From positions 496,001 through 560,000 of the forward strand of contig WLWX01000001.1 in assembly GCA_012103375.1 (NCBI GenBank): DNA of 64,000 nucleotides. Reading direction: 5' to 3'. Source of the stretch: Paracoccaceae bacterium. GTDB taxonomy: Bacteria > Pseudomonadota > Alphaproteobacteria > Rhodobacterales > Rhodobacteraceae. Shown piece after piece: positions 44,735 to 54,146 of the stretch. Numbering within the stretch: position 1 is the stretch's first letter; every line of letters begins with the position of its first letter. The translations under genes and the position numbers were made by a program. A model generated the notes under the pieces. It had not been told where the DNA came from and made no database searches. It worked only from the letters and a program-made list of their open reading frames with translations.

Positions 44735-45505
44735 TCAGTCGCGCGGATCGTCGCTGTTGTCTTCTTCATCATCGGCGTCATCCGATCCGTCAAATGTGAA
44801 CAGGCTGTCTGCGTCGGGCAGGGCGGCCTCTTTTTCTTCGCCTTCATCGGATTCGGTCAGCGTGAATGTCTCCAGCCCCGAAATCGCGGTCGGAATCTTG
44901 GCCTCGGCGTCGCCGCCCAGCGATTGTTCGGTGCTGACCAGCTTGCGGCGTTCATCATCCGACATCACACTGCCTTCCCGCGCCTTCTTGGCGTTGGCTT
45001 TCTGCACGGCTGCATCCAGTTCGGACTGTTTGCACAGGCCAAGCGCGACCGGGTCGATCGGCTGGATATTGGCAATGTTCCAATGGGTGCGTTCGCGCAA
45101 GGACTGGATCGTCGGTTTGGTGGTGCCCACCAGCTTGGAGATCTGCGCGTCCGACAATTCGGGGTGAAACTTGACCAGCCACAGGATCGACGCCGGGCGG
45201 TCCTGACGCTTGGACAACGGGGTATAGCGCGGCCCGCGGCGCTTTTCCTCGCCTACCGAGGCGGGGTTGAACTTCAGCGTCAGCTTGTGCAGCGGATCGG
45301 CTTCGGCCTTGTCAATCTCTTCCTGGGTCAGCTGGTTGTTGGCGATCGGGTCGAACCCTTTTACCCCGGCTGCAACGTCACCATCGGCGATGCCCTGCAC
45401 TTCCAATTCGTGCAGCTCGCAAAAATCGGCGACCTGCTTGAAGGTCATCGTGGTGTTGTCGACCAGCCAGACGGCGGTGGCCTTGGCCATCAGGGGGGTG
45501 TTCAT
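44735..45505 (-). CDS. trcR: DUF1013 cell-cycle regulator TrcR
   Basis: A 256-residue DUF1013 protein, called TrcR in alphaproteobacterial annotations. Its start MNTPLMAKATAVWLVDNTT and following KQVADFCELHELEVQGIADG are highly typical. A central HTH-like segment LSDAQISKLVGTTKPTIQSL suggests DNA binding. The C-terminus is very acidic (SDDADDEEDNSDDPRD). ATG 45505 has AAGGAG upstream. The IS630 element begins 32 bases past its stop and separates it from the DUF4453 gene. Confidence 0.9.
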   Translation of the reverse strand: MNTPLMAKATAVWLVDNTTMTFKQVADFCELHELEVQGIADGDVAAGVKGFDPIANNQLTQEEIDKAEADPLHKLTLKFNPASVGEEKRRGPRYTPLSKRQDRPASILWLVKFHPELSDAQISKLVGTTKPTIQSLRERTHWNIANIQPIDPVALGLCKQSELDAAVQKANAKKAREGSVMSDDERRKLVSTEQSLGGDAEAKIPTAISGLETFTLTESDEGEEKEAALPDADSLFTFDGSDDADDEEDNSDDPRD

Positions 45506-45627
45506 CGCGGGCTCCTTCACACAACTTCTCTGCGCCGGGAATTCGGCTGGTCCGGGGTGGACCACATCCTCATAATTTCGGAGGTTGGCCGGTATATAGG
45601 CGCGGCGACGCCGAAGGGGAAGAGCAA

Positions 45628-46281
45628 ATGCGAGCACTCATTCTGGTTCTGTTGTGGCCGTTCGCGGCCCTGGCCGAGGGCGAACAGGCGGGCGATTTCG
45701 ACTATTACGTGCTGTCGCTGTCATGGTCGCCGACCTGGTGCGCACTGGAAGGCGATGCGCGCGGGTCACCGCAATGTGACGATGACGCGGGGTTTGGCTG
45801 GGTGCTGCACGGGCTTTGGCCGCAATACGAACGCGGCTGGCCCAGCTATTGCCGCACGGGCGCGCGGGATCCGTCGCGCCGCGATACGGCGGCGATGGCC
45901 GATATCATGGGGTCGGGCGGTTCGGCCTGGCATCAGTGGAAGAAGCACGGGCGCTGTTCGGGCCTGTCGTCAGAAGACTTTTTTGCCCTGTCGCGCGAGG
46001 CTTACGCCCGTGTGACCCGCCCCGAGGTTTTTCGCCAGCTGGACCGTGACATCAAACTGCCCGCCGGCGTGGTTGAACAGGCGTTTCTTGAGGAAAACGA
46101 GGCTTTGGTGGCCGACGGGATCACCATCACCTGCAAGGCGAGCCGCATTCAGGAGGCGCGCATCTGCCTGACGCGTGCGTTGGAGCCCAGACCCTGCGGC
46201 GCGGACGTGGTGCGCGATTGCAAGTTGAGCGGCGCATTGTTTGAATCAATGCCACAGGCCCGTAAAGGGCCTGAACCCTAA
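45628..46281 (+). CDS. Ribonuclease T2-family protein
   Basis: A 217-residue secreted endoribonuclease. The signal peptide is MRALILVLLWPFAALA. Catalytic motif CAS I is GWVLHGLWPQYERGWPSYC; CAS II is WHQWKKHGRCSG, with the catalytic His and Lys but Gln where Glu is frequent. The product is a periplasmic or secreted broad-specificity RNase that yields 2',3'-cyclic phosphates. It is divergent from trcR and convergent with topA. Confidence 0.88.
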   Translation: MRALILVLLWPFAALAEGEQAGDFDYYVLSLSWSPTWCALEGDARGSPQCDDDAGFGWVLHGLWPQYERGWPSYCRTGARDPSRRDTAAMADIMGSGGSAWHQWKKHGRCSGLSSEDFFALSREAYARVTRPEVFRQLDRDIKLPAGVVEQAFLEENEALVADGITITCKASRIQEARICLTRALEPRPCGADVVRDCKLSGALFESMPQARKGPEP

Positions 46282-46291
46282 CCGGCTTTTT

Positions 46292-48973
46292 TTACGCCGC
46301 AGGTTTTTTCTTGGCGGCGGCCTTCTTCTTCTTCGGGGCCGCCTTTTTCTTGCGAACGCCTTTTTTCGCGGCCCGTTCGGCCAGAAGTTCCACGGCTTGT
46401 TCCATCGTCACGGCTTCAGGCGCGGTTTCTTTCGGGATCGTGGCGTTGATCTTTTCCCACTTCACGTAAGGCCCGTATTTGCCTTCCATCACGCTGACCG
46501 GGCCGCCATCGGGGTGGTCGCCCAATTCGTGCAGCGTCTTGGCGCCACGCGCCCCGCGGCTGGCGACTTTTTCGGCCAGCAGCTGCACGGCGCGGTTCAT
46601 GCCGACGGTAAACACCTCTTCGATGCTTTCCAGATTCGCGTTGGTCCCCCCCCGGAACGAGGTGCTTTCGGCGTGTTTCAGATACGGGCCATAGCGTCCG
46701 ATATTGGACCAGACCATCACCCCGTCTTCCGGGTGCGGGCCAATTTCGCGCGGCAGCGACAGCAGGCGCACGGCCTGTTCCAGCGTCACCTCTTCGGCGG
46801 GCCATTGTTCGGGGATCGACTGGCGCGGCGGCTTCTTGTTTTCTTCCGTCACGGGACCGCGCTGGGCGTAGGGACCAAAGCGGCCTTTGAATATGCGGAT
46901 CTCGTCGCCCGCATCTTCGCCCAGCAGCTTGCCATCGGGCGGTATTGCGCTGGCCTCGGCCTCGGGATCGGGCGGGCCGAAGGGGCGGGTATAGCGGCAT
47001 TCGGGATAGTTGGAGCAGCCGATGAATGCCCCGCCCGAACGAGCGGTGCGCATCGACAGCCGCCCGGCGCCACAATGCGGGCACAGGCGCGGATCGCCGC
47101 CGTCTTCGGTTGGGGGGAAAAGATGTGGTTCCAGCACATCGTTGATTTTTTCGAGGACTTCGGTGATCCACAGCTCCGAAGTCTCCGCAATCGCTGCGGA
47201 AAAGTCGCGCCAGAACTTGCCCAGCACATCGGTCCATTCCCGGTCGCCGCTGGTGATGTCATCCAGCTCCTCTTCCAGATGGGCGGTGAACTCATACCCC
47301 ACATAGCGGCGGAAATAGTTTTCGAGGAACGCGATCACCAGCCGCCCCTTGTCTTCGGGAAACAGGCGGCCCTTGTCCTTGCGGACATATTCGCGATCCT
47401 GGATCGTCGTAACGATGCTGGCATAGGTCGAGGGGCGACCAATCCCCAGTTCTTCCATGCGCTTGACCAGCGTCGCCTCGGTATAGCGCGGCGGCGGTTG
47501 CGTATGGTGCTGGCTGCCCAGCACCGCGCCGTTTTCGGACAAGACAGCGGAAGCCGAGCGCATCATCGCGCCATTGGCTGCAACCTCGATCAGATTATCG
47601 CTGCCCTTGTCGAAATCACCCGACAGACCACCAGCGGCCAGTTTGGCGGCTTCGCCCTGATGGACCTGAGGCAACCTGCGGCTGTCGTCATCCTCGAGCG
47701 CTTCGTCGCGGCCTTCTTCGTAAACCTTGAGAAACCCGTCAAAGATCATCACCTGACCCGTGGCACGCAGCATCACCTGGCCATCGTCGCTGGCCACGTC
47801 GACGGTGGTGCGTTCCAGACGGGCCGCGGCCATCTGGCTGGCAATCGTGCGCTTCCAGATCAGATCATAGAGCTTCCTCTGATCCGCATCGGCGATCCGT
47901 GCATCCTCGGTCGATTTGGACAGCTCGGTCGGGCGAATACATTCATGCGCTTCCTGCGCATTTTTCGCCTTGTTCTTATACATCCGCGGAGAGCCGGGCA
48001 CATAATCCGCGCCATAGCGATCCTTGATCGCATCGCGCGCTGCCATCACCGCTTCGGGCGCCATGTCGATGCCGTCGGTCCGCATATAGGTGATCAGCCC
48101 GGCCTCGTAGAGGCGCTGGGCGACGCTCATCGTTTGGCGGGCGCCAAAGCCGAATTTGCGGCTGGCTTCCTGTTGCAGGGTCGAGGTCATGAACGGCGCA
48201 GACGGGTTGCGGTTGGCAGGCTTGGATTCGACCGAGGCGATCTTGAGCGCCCGTGAGGTGACCGCCTGCACGGCCAGTTCGGCGGCGGTAGCATCTTTGA
48301 TGTCGAATTTATCGAGCTTCTTGCCGCCCAGCACCGTCAACCGCGCCTCGAACGTCTGGCCGCGCGGGGTTTCGATCATCGCGCGGACCGACCAGAATTC
48401 GCGGGCGCGGAAGGCCTCGATCTCCATCTCGCGTTCGACGATCAGGCGCAGGCAGACGGATTGCACACGGCCTGCGGATTTCGTACCCGGCAGTTTGCGC
48501 CAAAGCACCGGCGACAGGTTGAAGCCGACAAGGTAATCCAGCGCCCGGCGGGCCAGATACGCCTCGACCAGTTCCATGTCGACTTGGCGCGGGTTCGCCA
48601 TCGCTTCGGTCACGGCGGATTTGGTGATTGCGTTGAAAACCACGCGGCTGACCGGCGTGTCCTTCTTCAGCGCCTTTCTGCCGCGCAGGGTTTCTTCCAG
48701 ATGCCAGCTGATCGCCTCCCCCTCGCGATCGGGGTCAGTGGCGAGGATCAGTTCAGGGTCATTTTTCAGCGCGTCGGCAATCGCTTTAACGTGTTTCTTG
48801 GAATCACTGGCGACTTCCCATTTCATCGCAAAGTCGTTGTCGGTGTCGACCGACCCATCCTTGGGCGGCAGGTCACGGACGTGCCCGAAACTGGCCAGAA
48901 CCGTGTAATCCTTGCCTAAATAGCTGTTGATGGTTTTCGCCTTGGCCGGGGATTCAACAACAACAACGGGCAT
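46292..48973 (-). CDS. topA: DNA topoisomerase I
   Basis: An 893-residue type IA topoisomerase that relaxes negative supercoils. The Toprim domain opens VVVVESPAKAKTINSYLG, with the metal motif ATDPDREGEA (Asp80-Glu86). The catalytic tyrosine is Tyr296 in GLITYMRTDG. One C4 zinc module is visible (CPHCGAGRLSMRTARSGGAFIGC then YPEC), followed by topoisomerase C-terminal repeats (RFGPYAQRGP, YGPYLKHAE, YGPYVKWEK) and a Lys/Ala tail typical of Alphaproteobacteria. Confidence 0.97.
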   Translation of the reverse strand: MPVVVVESPAKAKTINSYLGKDYTVLASFGHVRDLPPKDGSVDTDNDFAMKWEVASDSKKHVKAIADALKNDPELILATDPDREGEAISWHLEETLRGRKALKKDTPVSRVVFNAITKSAVTEAMANPRQVDMELVEAYLARRALDYLVGFNLSPVLWRKLPGTKSAGRVQSVCLRLIVEREMEIEAFRAREFWSVRAMIETPRGQTFEARLTVLGGKKLDKFDIKDATAAELAVQAVTSRALKIASVESKPANRNPSAPFMTSTLQQEASRKFGFGARQTMSVAQRLYEAGLITYMRTDGIDMAPEAVMAARDAIKDRYGADYVPGSPRMYKNKAKNAQEAHECIRPTELSKSTEDARIADADQRKLYDLIWKRTIASQMAAARLERTTVDVASDDGQVMLRATGQVMIFDGFLKVYEEGRDEALEDDDSRRLPQVHQGEAAKLAAGGLSGDFDKGSDNLIEVAANGAMMRSASAVLSENGAVLGSQHHTQPPPRYTEATLVKRMEELGIGRPSTYASIVTTIQDREYVRKDKGRLFPEDKGRLVIAFLENYFRRYVGYEFTAHLEEELDDITSGDREWTDVLGKFWRDFSAAIAETSELWITEVLEKINDVLEPHLFPPTEDGGDPRLCPHCGAGRLSMRTARSGGAFIGCSNYPECRYTRPFGPPDPEAEASAIPPDGKLLGEDAGDEIRIFKGRFGPYAQRGPVTEENKKPPRQSIPEQWPAEEVTLEQAVRLLSLPREIGPHPEDGVMVWSNIGRYGPYLKHAESTSFRGGTNANLESIEEVFTVGMNRAVQLLAEKVASRGARGAKTLHELGDHPDGGPVSVMEGKYGPYVKWEKINATIPKETAPEAVTMEQAVELLAERAAKKGVRKKKAAPKKKKAAAKKKPAA

Positions 48974-49155
48974 GGGAATCCTTCCGGGGCGATCAATTCA
49001 AACGCGGCAGATGTGGGGGCGGGGCAGGGGGTTTGTCAACGCGCTGTGTTGAGAAATGGTTTCAGACAGCGGGATTTCGACCCTTGGGTGAGTGATTTTT
49101 GCCGCGCGAAATTTTTGATCTTTACATAATTAAATTGTTATATAACATATGACGC

Positions 49156-49485
49156 ATGAATGTATCGACACTGCCCACCACCGACGCCGCATTCGCGGCC
49201 CTTGCCGACCCGACGCGGCGCGCAATTCTTGCCCGCCTTGCGGATGGTGAGCTGGGCGTCATGGATATCGCCAGGCCGTTCAGGATGAGTCAGCCTGCGA
49301 TCTCTCGCCATCTGAAAGTGCTGGAAGGTGCTGGCCTGATCGAACGGCGCATCGACGGCACACGCCGCCCCTGTCGCCTTGCGCCGCAAGGGCTGGCCTC
49401 GGTCGAGGATTGGCTGGCCGGGCTGCATCGCGTGATGTCGGCGCGCGATTGTCTAGCCCCCAAGTTCTGGGCCATTTCTGATTAG
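49156..49485 (+). pseudogene. ArsR-family regulator, 3' truncated by an IS3 element
   Basis: The first about 100 codons encode a winged-helix ArsR repressor: [20 protein letters not shown], then the recognition helix [20 protein letters not shown] and the wing [10 protein letters not shown]. No metal-binding ELCVC-type motif is present, so it belongs to the PadR/SRPBCC-associated subgroup. After ARDC the frame runs into the IS (49457) and ends with foreign residues, losing the C-terminal helix that family members usually have. DNA binding might survive. An AT-rich promoter (49120-49150) precedes ATG 49156. Confidence 0.75.
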
Positions 49486-49496
49486 AGTTTCTGGCA

Positions 49497-50211
49497 TTGG
49501 TGGTCGCATGTTCAGAGCCTGGTGCGGACGTGTGTGGTTGTACTGCTTAAGCCAATGATTGATGACGATCTGTGCCTGTTTCGTTGTTGTGAACCATTCA
49601 GCGTTGAGGATCTCGTGCCGGAGAGTGCCGTTGAACCTCTCGTTGTATCCGTTTTCCCAAGGGGACCCCGGATAGATTCTAATTGGTCGAACACCAACGC
49701 GAACCAACCACTCCTGCATCGCCTTGGCTACGAACTCTGGGCCGTTGTCGGAGCGGATATACTCCGGCGTGCCATGGCAGAGGAGCAGCGGATATAGCGC
49801 CTCCAGAACATCTTCGGCGCCCATCCTGCTGCGAACTTCCACGGCCAGGGCCTGCCGGGTGTACTCATCCAGAACGGTCAGCATCTTGTAGCTCCGGCCA
49901 TTGCTGAGCTTGTCGTGAACGAAGTCGATGCTCCAGATGTGGTTCGGATGCGTCGGCCTGAGGCGAATGATCGAGCTGTCCTTGTGATAAAGCCGTCTGC
50001 GCTTCCTGTGCCGCTGCGGGAGTTGCAGTCCTTCTTCCTGCCAGAGACGCTCAACCTTCTTATGATTGACCCGCCAGCCCTCGATGCGCAGGAGTTCCGA
50101 AACTTTACGATAGCCGTAGCGCCCATATTGCTTGGCCAGGCGGATCAAAGCGAGCCGTAGAGCATCATCGTCTTTTGGCGCGGGTCGATATTGCAGAGAG
50201 CTTCGCGCCAT
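49497..50211 (-). CDS. IS3-family transposase OrfB (integrase core)
   Basis: The DDE catalytic subunit, about 250 residues from ATG 50211; its frame runs on through the inverted repeat to 49453. It has an HTH_21-like region (YGRYGYRKVSELLRIEGW), then the core with Asp in HIWSIDFVHDKLSNG, Asp in YIRSDNGPEFVA, and Glu in GSPWENGYNERFNGTLR. The frame is open upstream of ATG 50211 to the end of orfA, consistent with an OrfAB fusion by -1 frameshift near the orfA stop (NYLKPRA). The type resembles IS407-group elements. The gene appears intact. Confidence 0.9.
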
Positions 50212-50294
50212 ACCGACGACCCGGCAGGTCCTCCGCTCCGAGGTCGCGAGCTTTTGGCGCGTATGAATAACGGCCTGACGGAGCTCCCCAGTCG

Positions 50295-50582
50295 TCAGGC
50301 CCTGGGCTTTAAGTAGTTCAGGCTTTCTTTGAGGATCAGCTTGTCCAATTCAAGCTCAGCGACGATCTTCTTGAGACGCCCATTCTCCTTTTCCAGGCTG
50401 CGCATCTCCGACAACTGCGACCGTCCCATACCACCAAACCGTTTCCGCCAGTTGTAATATGTCGCATCGCTGATGCCGACGCTACGACACGCCGATGCAA
50501 CGTCACTTCCTCCCGTCAGCTTCAGCTCAATCTCACGCAGCAGCTTCAATACATCTTCGTCCGAATGCCGTTTCCGTGCCAT
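50295..50582 (-). CDS. IS3-family transposase OrfA
   Basis: A 95-residue helix-turn-helix protein: HSDEDVLKLLREIELKLTGG, then ACRSVGISDATYYNWRKRFGG, then a leucine-zipper-like helix (MRSLEKENGRLKKIVAELEL). It binds the IS ends and is joined to OrfB by frameshifting. ATG 50582 is used. Confidence 0.9.
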   Translation of the reverse strand: MARKRHSDEDVLKLLREIELKLTGGSDVASACRSVGISDATYYNWRKRFGGMGRSQLSEMRSLEKENGRLKKIVAELELDKLILKESLNYLKPRA

Positions 50583-50621
50583 TACATATTCCCCTCTCAA
50601 GACCAATGTAGTGGCCCAGTT

Positions 50622-51966
50622 TTAGGGGGGAAGGACACCCATGCCGGGGTCCAGCGCCAGGTCGTTGCCGATGGCGCGGATGTTTTTCAGGGCCGTGGCG
50701 CCGTCGCCAATCAGGGTGGCGCCTTTGACCGGCGCGCCGAGCTTGCCGTTTTCGACGCGGTAGGCCTCGGTACAACTGAACACGAATTTGCCGCTGGTGA
50801 TGTCGACCTGCCCGCCGCCGAAACCGACGGCGAATATGCCGTCTTTGACGTCGGCGACGATGTCCTCGGGCGCGGCATCCCCGCCCAGCATATAAGTGTT
50901 GGTCATTCGGGGCATCGGCGTGTGGGCGTGGCTTTCGCGGCGGCCATTGCCGGTCGCCTCGACCCCCATCAACCGCGCGTTCTGGCGGTCCTGCATGTAA
51001 CCGACCAGAATGCCATCTTCGATAAGTGTGTTTTTGCCCGAAGGCGTGCCTTCGTCATCGATGCTGAGGCTGCCGCGCCGGTCCGGGATTGTTCCGTCGT
51101 CCAGAACCGTCACGCCGGGGGCCGCAACGCGCTGGCCCATCAGACCCGCGAAAGCGCTGGTTTTCTTGCGGTTGAAGTCACCTTCCAATCCGTGGCCCAC
51201 AGCCTCGTGCAACAAAATACCGGGCCAGCCGGGGCCAAGGGCGACGTCCATGACACCTGCGGGCGCCGGGACGGCCGACAGGTTCACGATGGCGATCCGC
51301 AACGCCTCGCGCGCCAAACCCTCCCAGTGGTCGCGGCCCAACAGACCGCTCAGCGGGATACGCCCGCCGCCGCCGGCACTGCCGGATTCGCGCCGCCCGT
51401 CCTGATCCACGATGACCGAGACATTGACCCGCACCATCGGGCGCACATCGCGGACCAAAGTGCCTTTGGGGCGCAGAATCTCAACCTCTTGCACGCTGGC
51501 ACCGATGGTTGCCGTGACCTGCACCACGCGCGGGTCGAGGTCGCGCGCGAAAGCGTCGATTTCGCGCAAGGTTTCGACCTTGATCGGAAACGCGGCGTCC
51601 TCGACCGGGTTGAAATCGCCATAAAGCCTTACGTTCGTCGGGCGCGGGCCGGGGGCCATGACGCCGCCGCCGTCGCCCACGGCCAGGCGCACGGTGCCGA
51701 CCGCGCGGGCCAGCGCGCCCTCGGAAATCTCGGATGAATGGGCGTATCCGGTCGCCACGCCGCGCACCGCGCAGGCCGAACCCTTCCGAGGTGGTGTAGT
51801 TGGCGGTACGCAAATGGCCGTCGTCGAACGACAATGTCTCGCCGCGGCGACGTTCGACAAACAATTCTCCGTCATCGGCGCCATCTGTGGCGGCGCGCAG
51901 CCGGGAAAGGGCGGCGTCGCGGTCGAGCGTGGTTTCAAATGGGCGGAACGGCGTAGAATCGGTCAT
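50622..51966 (-). pseudogene. tldD: tldD metalloprotease gene with frameshift and 3' truncation
   Basis: Two frames together encode TldD, the metalloprotease subunit acting with TldE/PmbA. ATG 51966 gives TTLDRDAALSRLRAATDG and ANYTTSEGFGLR; then near 51768-51773 the frame must change to continue as AVRGVATGYAHSSEISEG. A loss of two bases from a CGCGCG run explains it. The second frame has the zinc motif HEAVGHGLEGDFN. The protein is also cut at LALDPGMGV, where the IS3 element begins, losing the usual last 20 or so residues. The frameshift could be a sequencing error; the truncation is not. Confidence 0.85.
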
Positions 51967-52154
51967 GCGGCGGTGCCTTTCGGGCGAAGACGTTGGTGGG
52001 GTTCGCGGCTGAATGCCGCAAGGCTGCGGGCTTGTTCCGCCCCCTCTAATATGATTTCTAACGGCCAGGAAACAACGGGGGCCCGCATCGGGCGAACCGG
52101 GCAGGGCCGGAACGGGGGAAACGCCGCGCCGGACCGGGATCAGACAGGACCACG

Positions 52155-53012
52155 ATGATGCAGATGAAATCAATCGCAACCGGGATCATGGCAGCCTTCT
52201 TCGGTGCGGCCGCACAGGCACAGGTGGCCGACCCCACGGGGCTTGAGGTTGTGGGCAAGCCGGATCCGGATGCAACGGGCTTCCAGCCCGCCGTGACCAG
52301 CCTGATGCAGGACATCGTGTGGCTGGACAACATGGTGCACGGGATCATGGCTGCGATCACCGTATTCGTCACATTGCTGCTGATCTGGGTGATCGTGCGC
52401 TTCAACCACCGCGCCAATCCCGAACCGGCGCGGTTCACCCACAACACCCCGATCGAGGTGACCTGGACTCTGGTTCCGGTGGTGATTCTGGTCTTTATCG
52501 GCGCATTTTCCTTGCCGGTTCTGTTCGATCAGCAGGAAATCCCCGAAGCTGACGTGACCATCAAGGCGACCGGGAACCAGTGGTTCTGGACGCATGAGTA
52601 TGTTGACCATGAATTCGGCTTCGACAGCTTCATGCTTCCGCGCGAAGATCTGGCCGCTGCCGGGTACAACAATGACGAATACCTGTTGGCCACCGACACG
52701 GCCGTCGTGGTGCCGGTCAACAAGACCATCGTTGTGCAGGTCACCGGATCGGACGTGATCCACGCCTGGGCGATGCCCGCATTCGGCGTCAAGCAGGACG
52801 GCGTGCCGGGCCGCCTGGCCGAACTTTGGTTCAAGGCCGAGCGTGAGGGCGTATATTTCGGCCAGTGTTCCGAGCTTTGCGGCAAGGATCACGCCTATAT
52901 GCCGATCACCGTAAAGGTCGTCAGTCAGGAAGCTTATGAAGCCTGGCTGGACAGCGCGATCGCCGAATACGCCGGAATTCCGCGCACCGTGAAGGTGGCC
53001 GCCGCCGACTGA
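52155..53012 (+). CDS. ctaC: Cytochrome c oxidase subunit II
   Basis: A 285-residue aa3-type oxidase subunit II. It has a signal peptide to about residue 22, two membrane helices (about 60-85 and 100-125), then the periplasmic CuA domain. The copper ligands are His in VIHAWAMP and [17 protein letters not shown] (two Cys, Glu, His, Met). The aromatic electron-entry motif is NQWFWTHEY. It accepts electrons from cytochrome c. It heads an operon of oxidase and assembly genes. Confidence 0.96.
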   Translation: MMQMKSIATGIMAAFFGAAAQAQVADPTGLEVVGKPDPDATGFQPAVTSLMQDIVWLDNMVHGIMAAITVFVTLLLIWVIVRFNHRANPEPARFTHNTPIEVTWTLVPVVILVFIGAFSLPVLFDQQEIPEADVTIKATGNQWFWTHEYVDHEFGFDSFMLPREDLAAAGYNNDEYLLATDTAVVVPVNKTIVVQVTGSDVIHAWAMPAFGVKQDGVPGRLAELWFKAEREGVYFGQCSELCGKDHAYMPITVKVVSQEAYEAWLDSAIAEYAGIPRTVKVAAAD

Positions 53013-53028
53013 AGTTTCGTGGGGAACC

Positions 53029-53970
53029 ATGCCACATCGAAAGACTGACATGACCGACGCAACTGCGATCACTGCGGACTATGAGGCCGGGTTCGGCGAC
53101 TATGTCGCCCTGCTGAAGCCGCGTGTGATGTCTCTTGTGGTGTTCACGGCGCTGGTCGGCCTTCTGGTTGCGCCCGGCGCGCTGCATCCCTTCGTCGGGT
53201 TCACGGCTGTGTTGTGCATCGCGGTCGGGGCCGGGGCCTCGGGCGCGCTGAACATGTGGTGGGACGCGGATATTGATGCGGTGATGAAGCGCACCGCGGG
53301 CCGTCCCGTGCCATCGGGCCGCGTCACTGCCGGAGAGGCATTGGCCATCGGCCTGACGCTCAGCGGGTTTTCCGTGATGATGCTGGGGCTGGCGACCAAC
53401 TTGCTGGCCGCTGGTCTGCTGGCCTTTACGATCTTCTTCTACGCCGTCGTGTACACCATGTGGCTGAAACGCTGGACGTCGCAGAACATCGTGATCGGCG
53501 GGGCCTCGGGCGCGTTCCCGCCAATGATCGGCTGGGCAGCGGTGACCGGTGGCGTCGCGGTCGAAAGCCTTCTGATGTTCGCGCTGATCTTCATGTGGAC
53601 GCCGCCGCATTTCTGGGCGCTCGCCCTGTTCATGAAGTCCGATTACAAGGACGCAGGCGTGCCGATGCTGACCGTGACTCACGGGCGGCGTGTCACCCGG
53701 ACCCATATTCTGGCCTATACCGTTCTACTGGTGCCGGTTGCGATCTGGCTGGCGCTGACCTCGATCGGCGGGCCGGTCACGCTGGCTGCGGCGGTGGTTC
53801 TGAATGCGCTGTTCCTGAAAGGCGCCTGGGACATCTGGAACCGGGATGAAGGCGCGGCCGAGGCTGACAAATACCTGGCTGAGCGGAAGTTCTTCAAACT
53901 CTCGCTCGCCTACCTGTTCCTGCATTTCGGCGCGCTTCTGGTCGATGCAACCTGGCGGGCGCTGGTATGA
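53029..53970 (+). CDS. ctaB: Protoheme IX farnesyltransferase (heme O synthase)
   Basis: A 313-residue UbiA-family membrane prenyltransferase with about nine helices. The Asp-rich prenyl-diphosphate motif is NMWWDADIDAVMKRT and GRPVPSG follows; the second conserved loop is TPPHFWALALFMKSDYKDAG. It makes heme O, the precursor of heme A for the oxidase. ATG 53029 has GGGGA upstream; ATG 53050 is an alternative closer to the usual family start. It overlaps the next small gene by ATGA. Confidence 0.95.
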   Translation: MPHRKTDMTDATAITADYEAGFGDYVALLKPRVMSLVVFTALVGLLVAPGALHPFVGFTAVLCIAVGAGASGALNMWWDADIDAVMKRTAGRPVPSGRVTAGEALAIGLTLSGFSVMMLGLATNLLAAGLLAFTIFFYAVVYTMWLKRWTSQNIVIGGASGAFPPMIGWAAVTGGVAVESLLMFALIFMWTPPHFWALALFMKSDYKDAGVPMLTVTHGRRVTRTHILAYTVLLVPVAIWLALTSIGGPVTLAAAVVLNALFLKGAWDIWNRDEGAAEADKYLAERKFFKLSLAYLFLHFGALLVDATWRALV

Positions 53971-54146
53971 TCCGGGCCGAGCATGACATGCACAAGCGTC
54001 GCCTGTCGCGCAACGTCGGCGTCGGGCTGGCGCTGACCGCCTTTGGGGCGCTGATCTTTGGGCTGACGATTGCCAAAGTCTCGGCAAACGGACCGGTTGA
54101 AGGATACGACCACGTTTCGCGCCCCGCGCTGGCAGAAACTGAATGA
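53967..54146 (+). CDS. 59-residue single-span protein of the cta operon
   Basis: ATG 53967 overlaps the ctaB stop and the gene ends in ATGA overlap with ctaG. The product has a basic N-terminus (DMHKRRLSRNVG), one membrane helix (GLALTAFGALIFGLTIAKV) and a short periplasmic tail (GPVEGYDHVSRPALAE). Small CoxF-like genes occupy this place in other Alphaproteobacteria and are thought to act in oxidase assembly or biogenesis. Coupling on both sides argues that it is real despite its size. Confidence 0.82.
   Translation: MIRAEHDMHKRRLSRNVGVGLALTAFGALIFGLTIAKVSANGPVEGYDHVSRPALAETE

Larger units (their letters stand above)
49457..50630 (-). mobile_element. IS3-family insertion sequence (about 1.17 kb)
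   Basis: Left end CCCCCAAGTTCTGGGCCA and right end (reverse complement) CCCCCTAAAACTGGGCCA are imperfect terminal inverted repeats. It contains orfA and orfB in the IS3 arrangement on the minus strand. The flanking bases (TAG left, GAA right) do not match, so no target duplication is seen. The genes on both sides are cut off at the element, which suggests an adjacent deletion after insertion. Confidence 0.88.
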
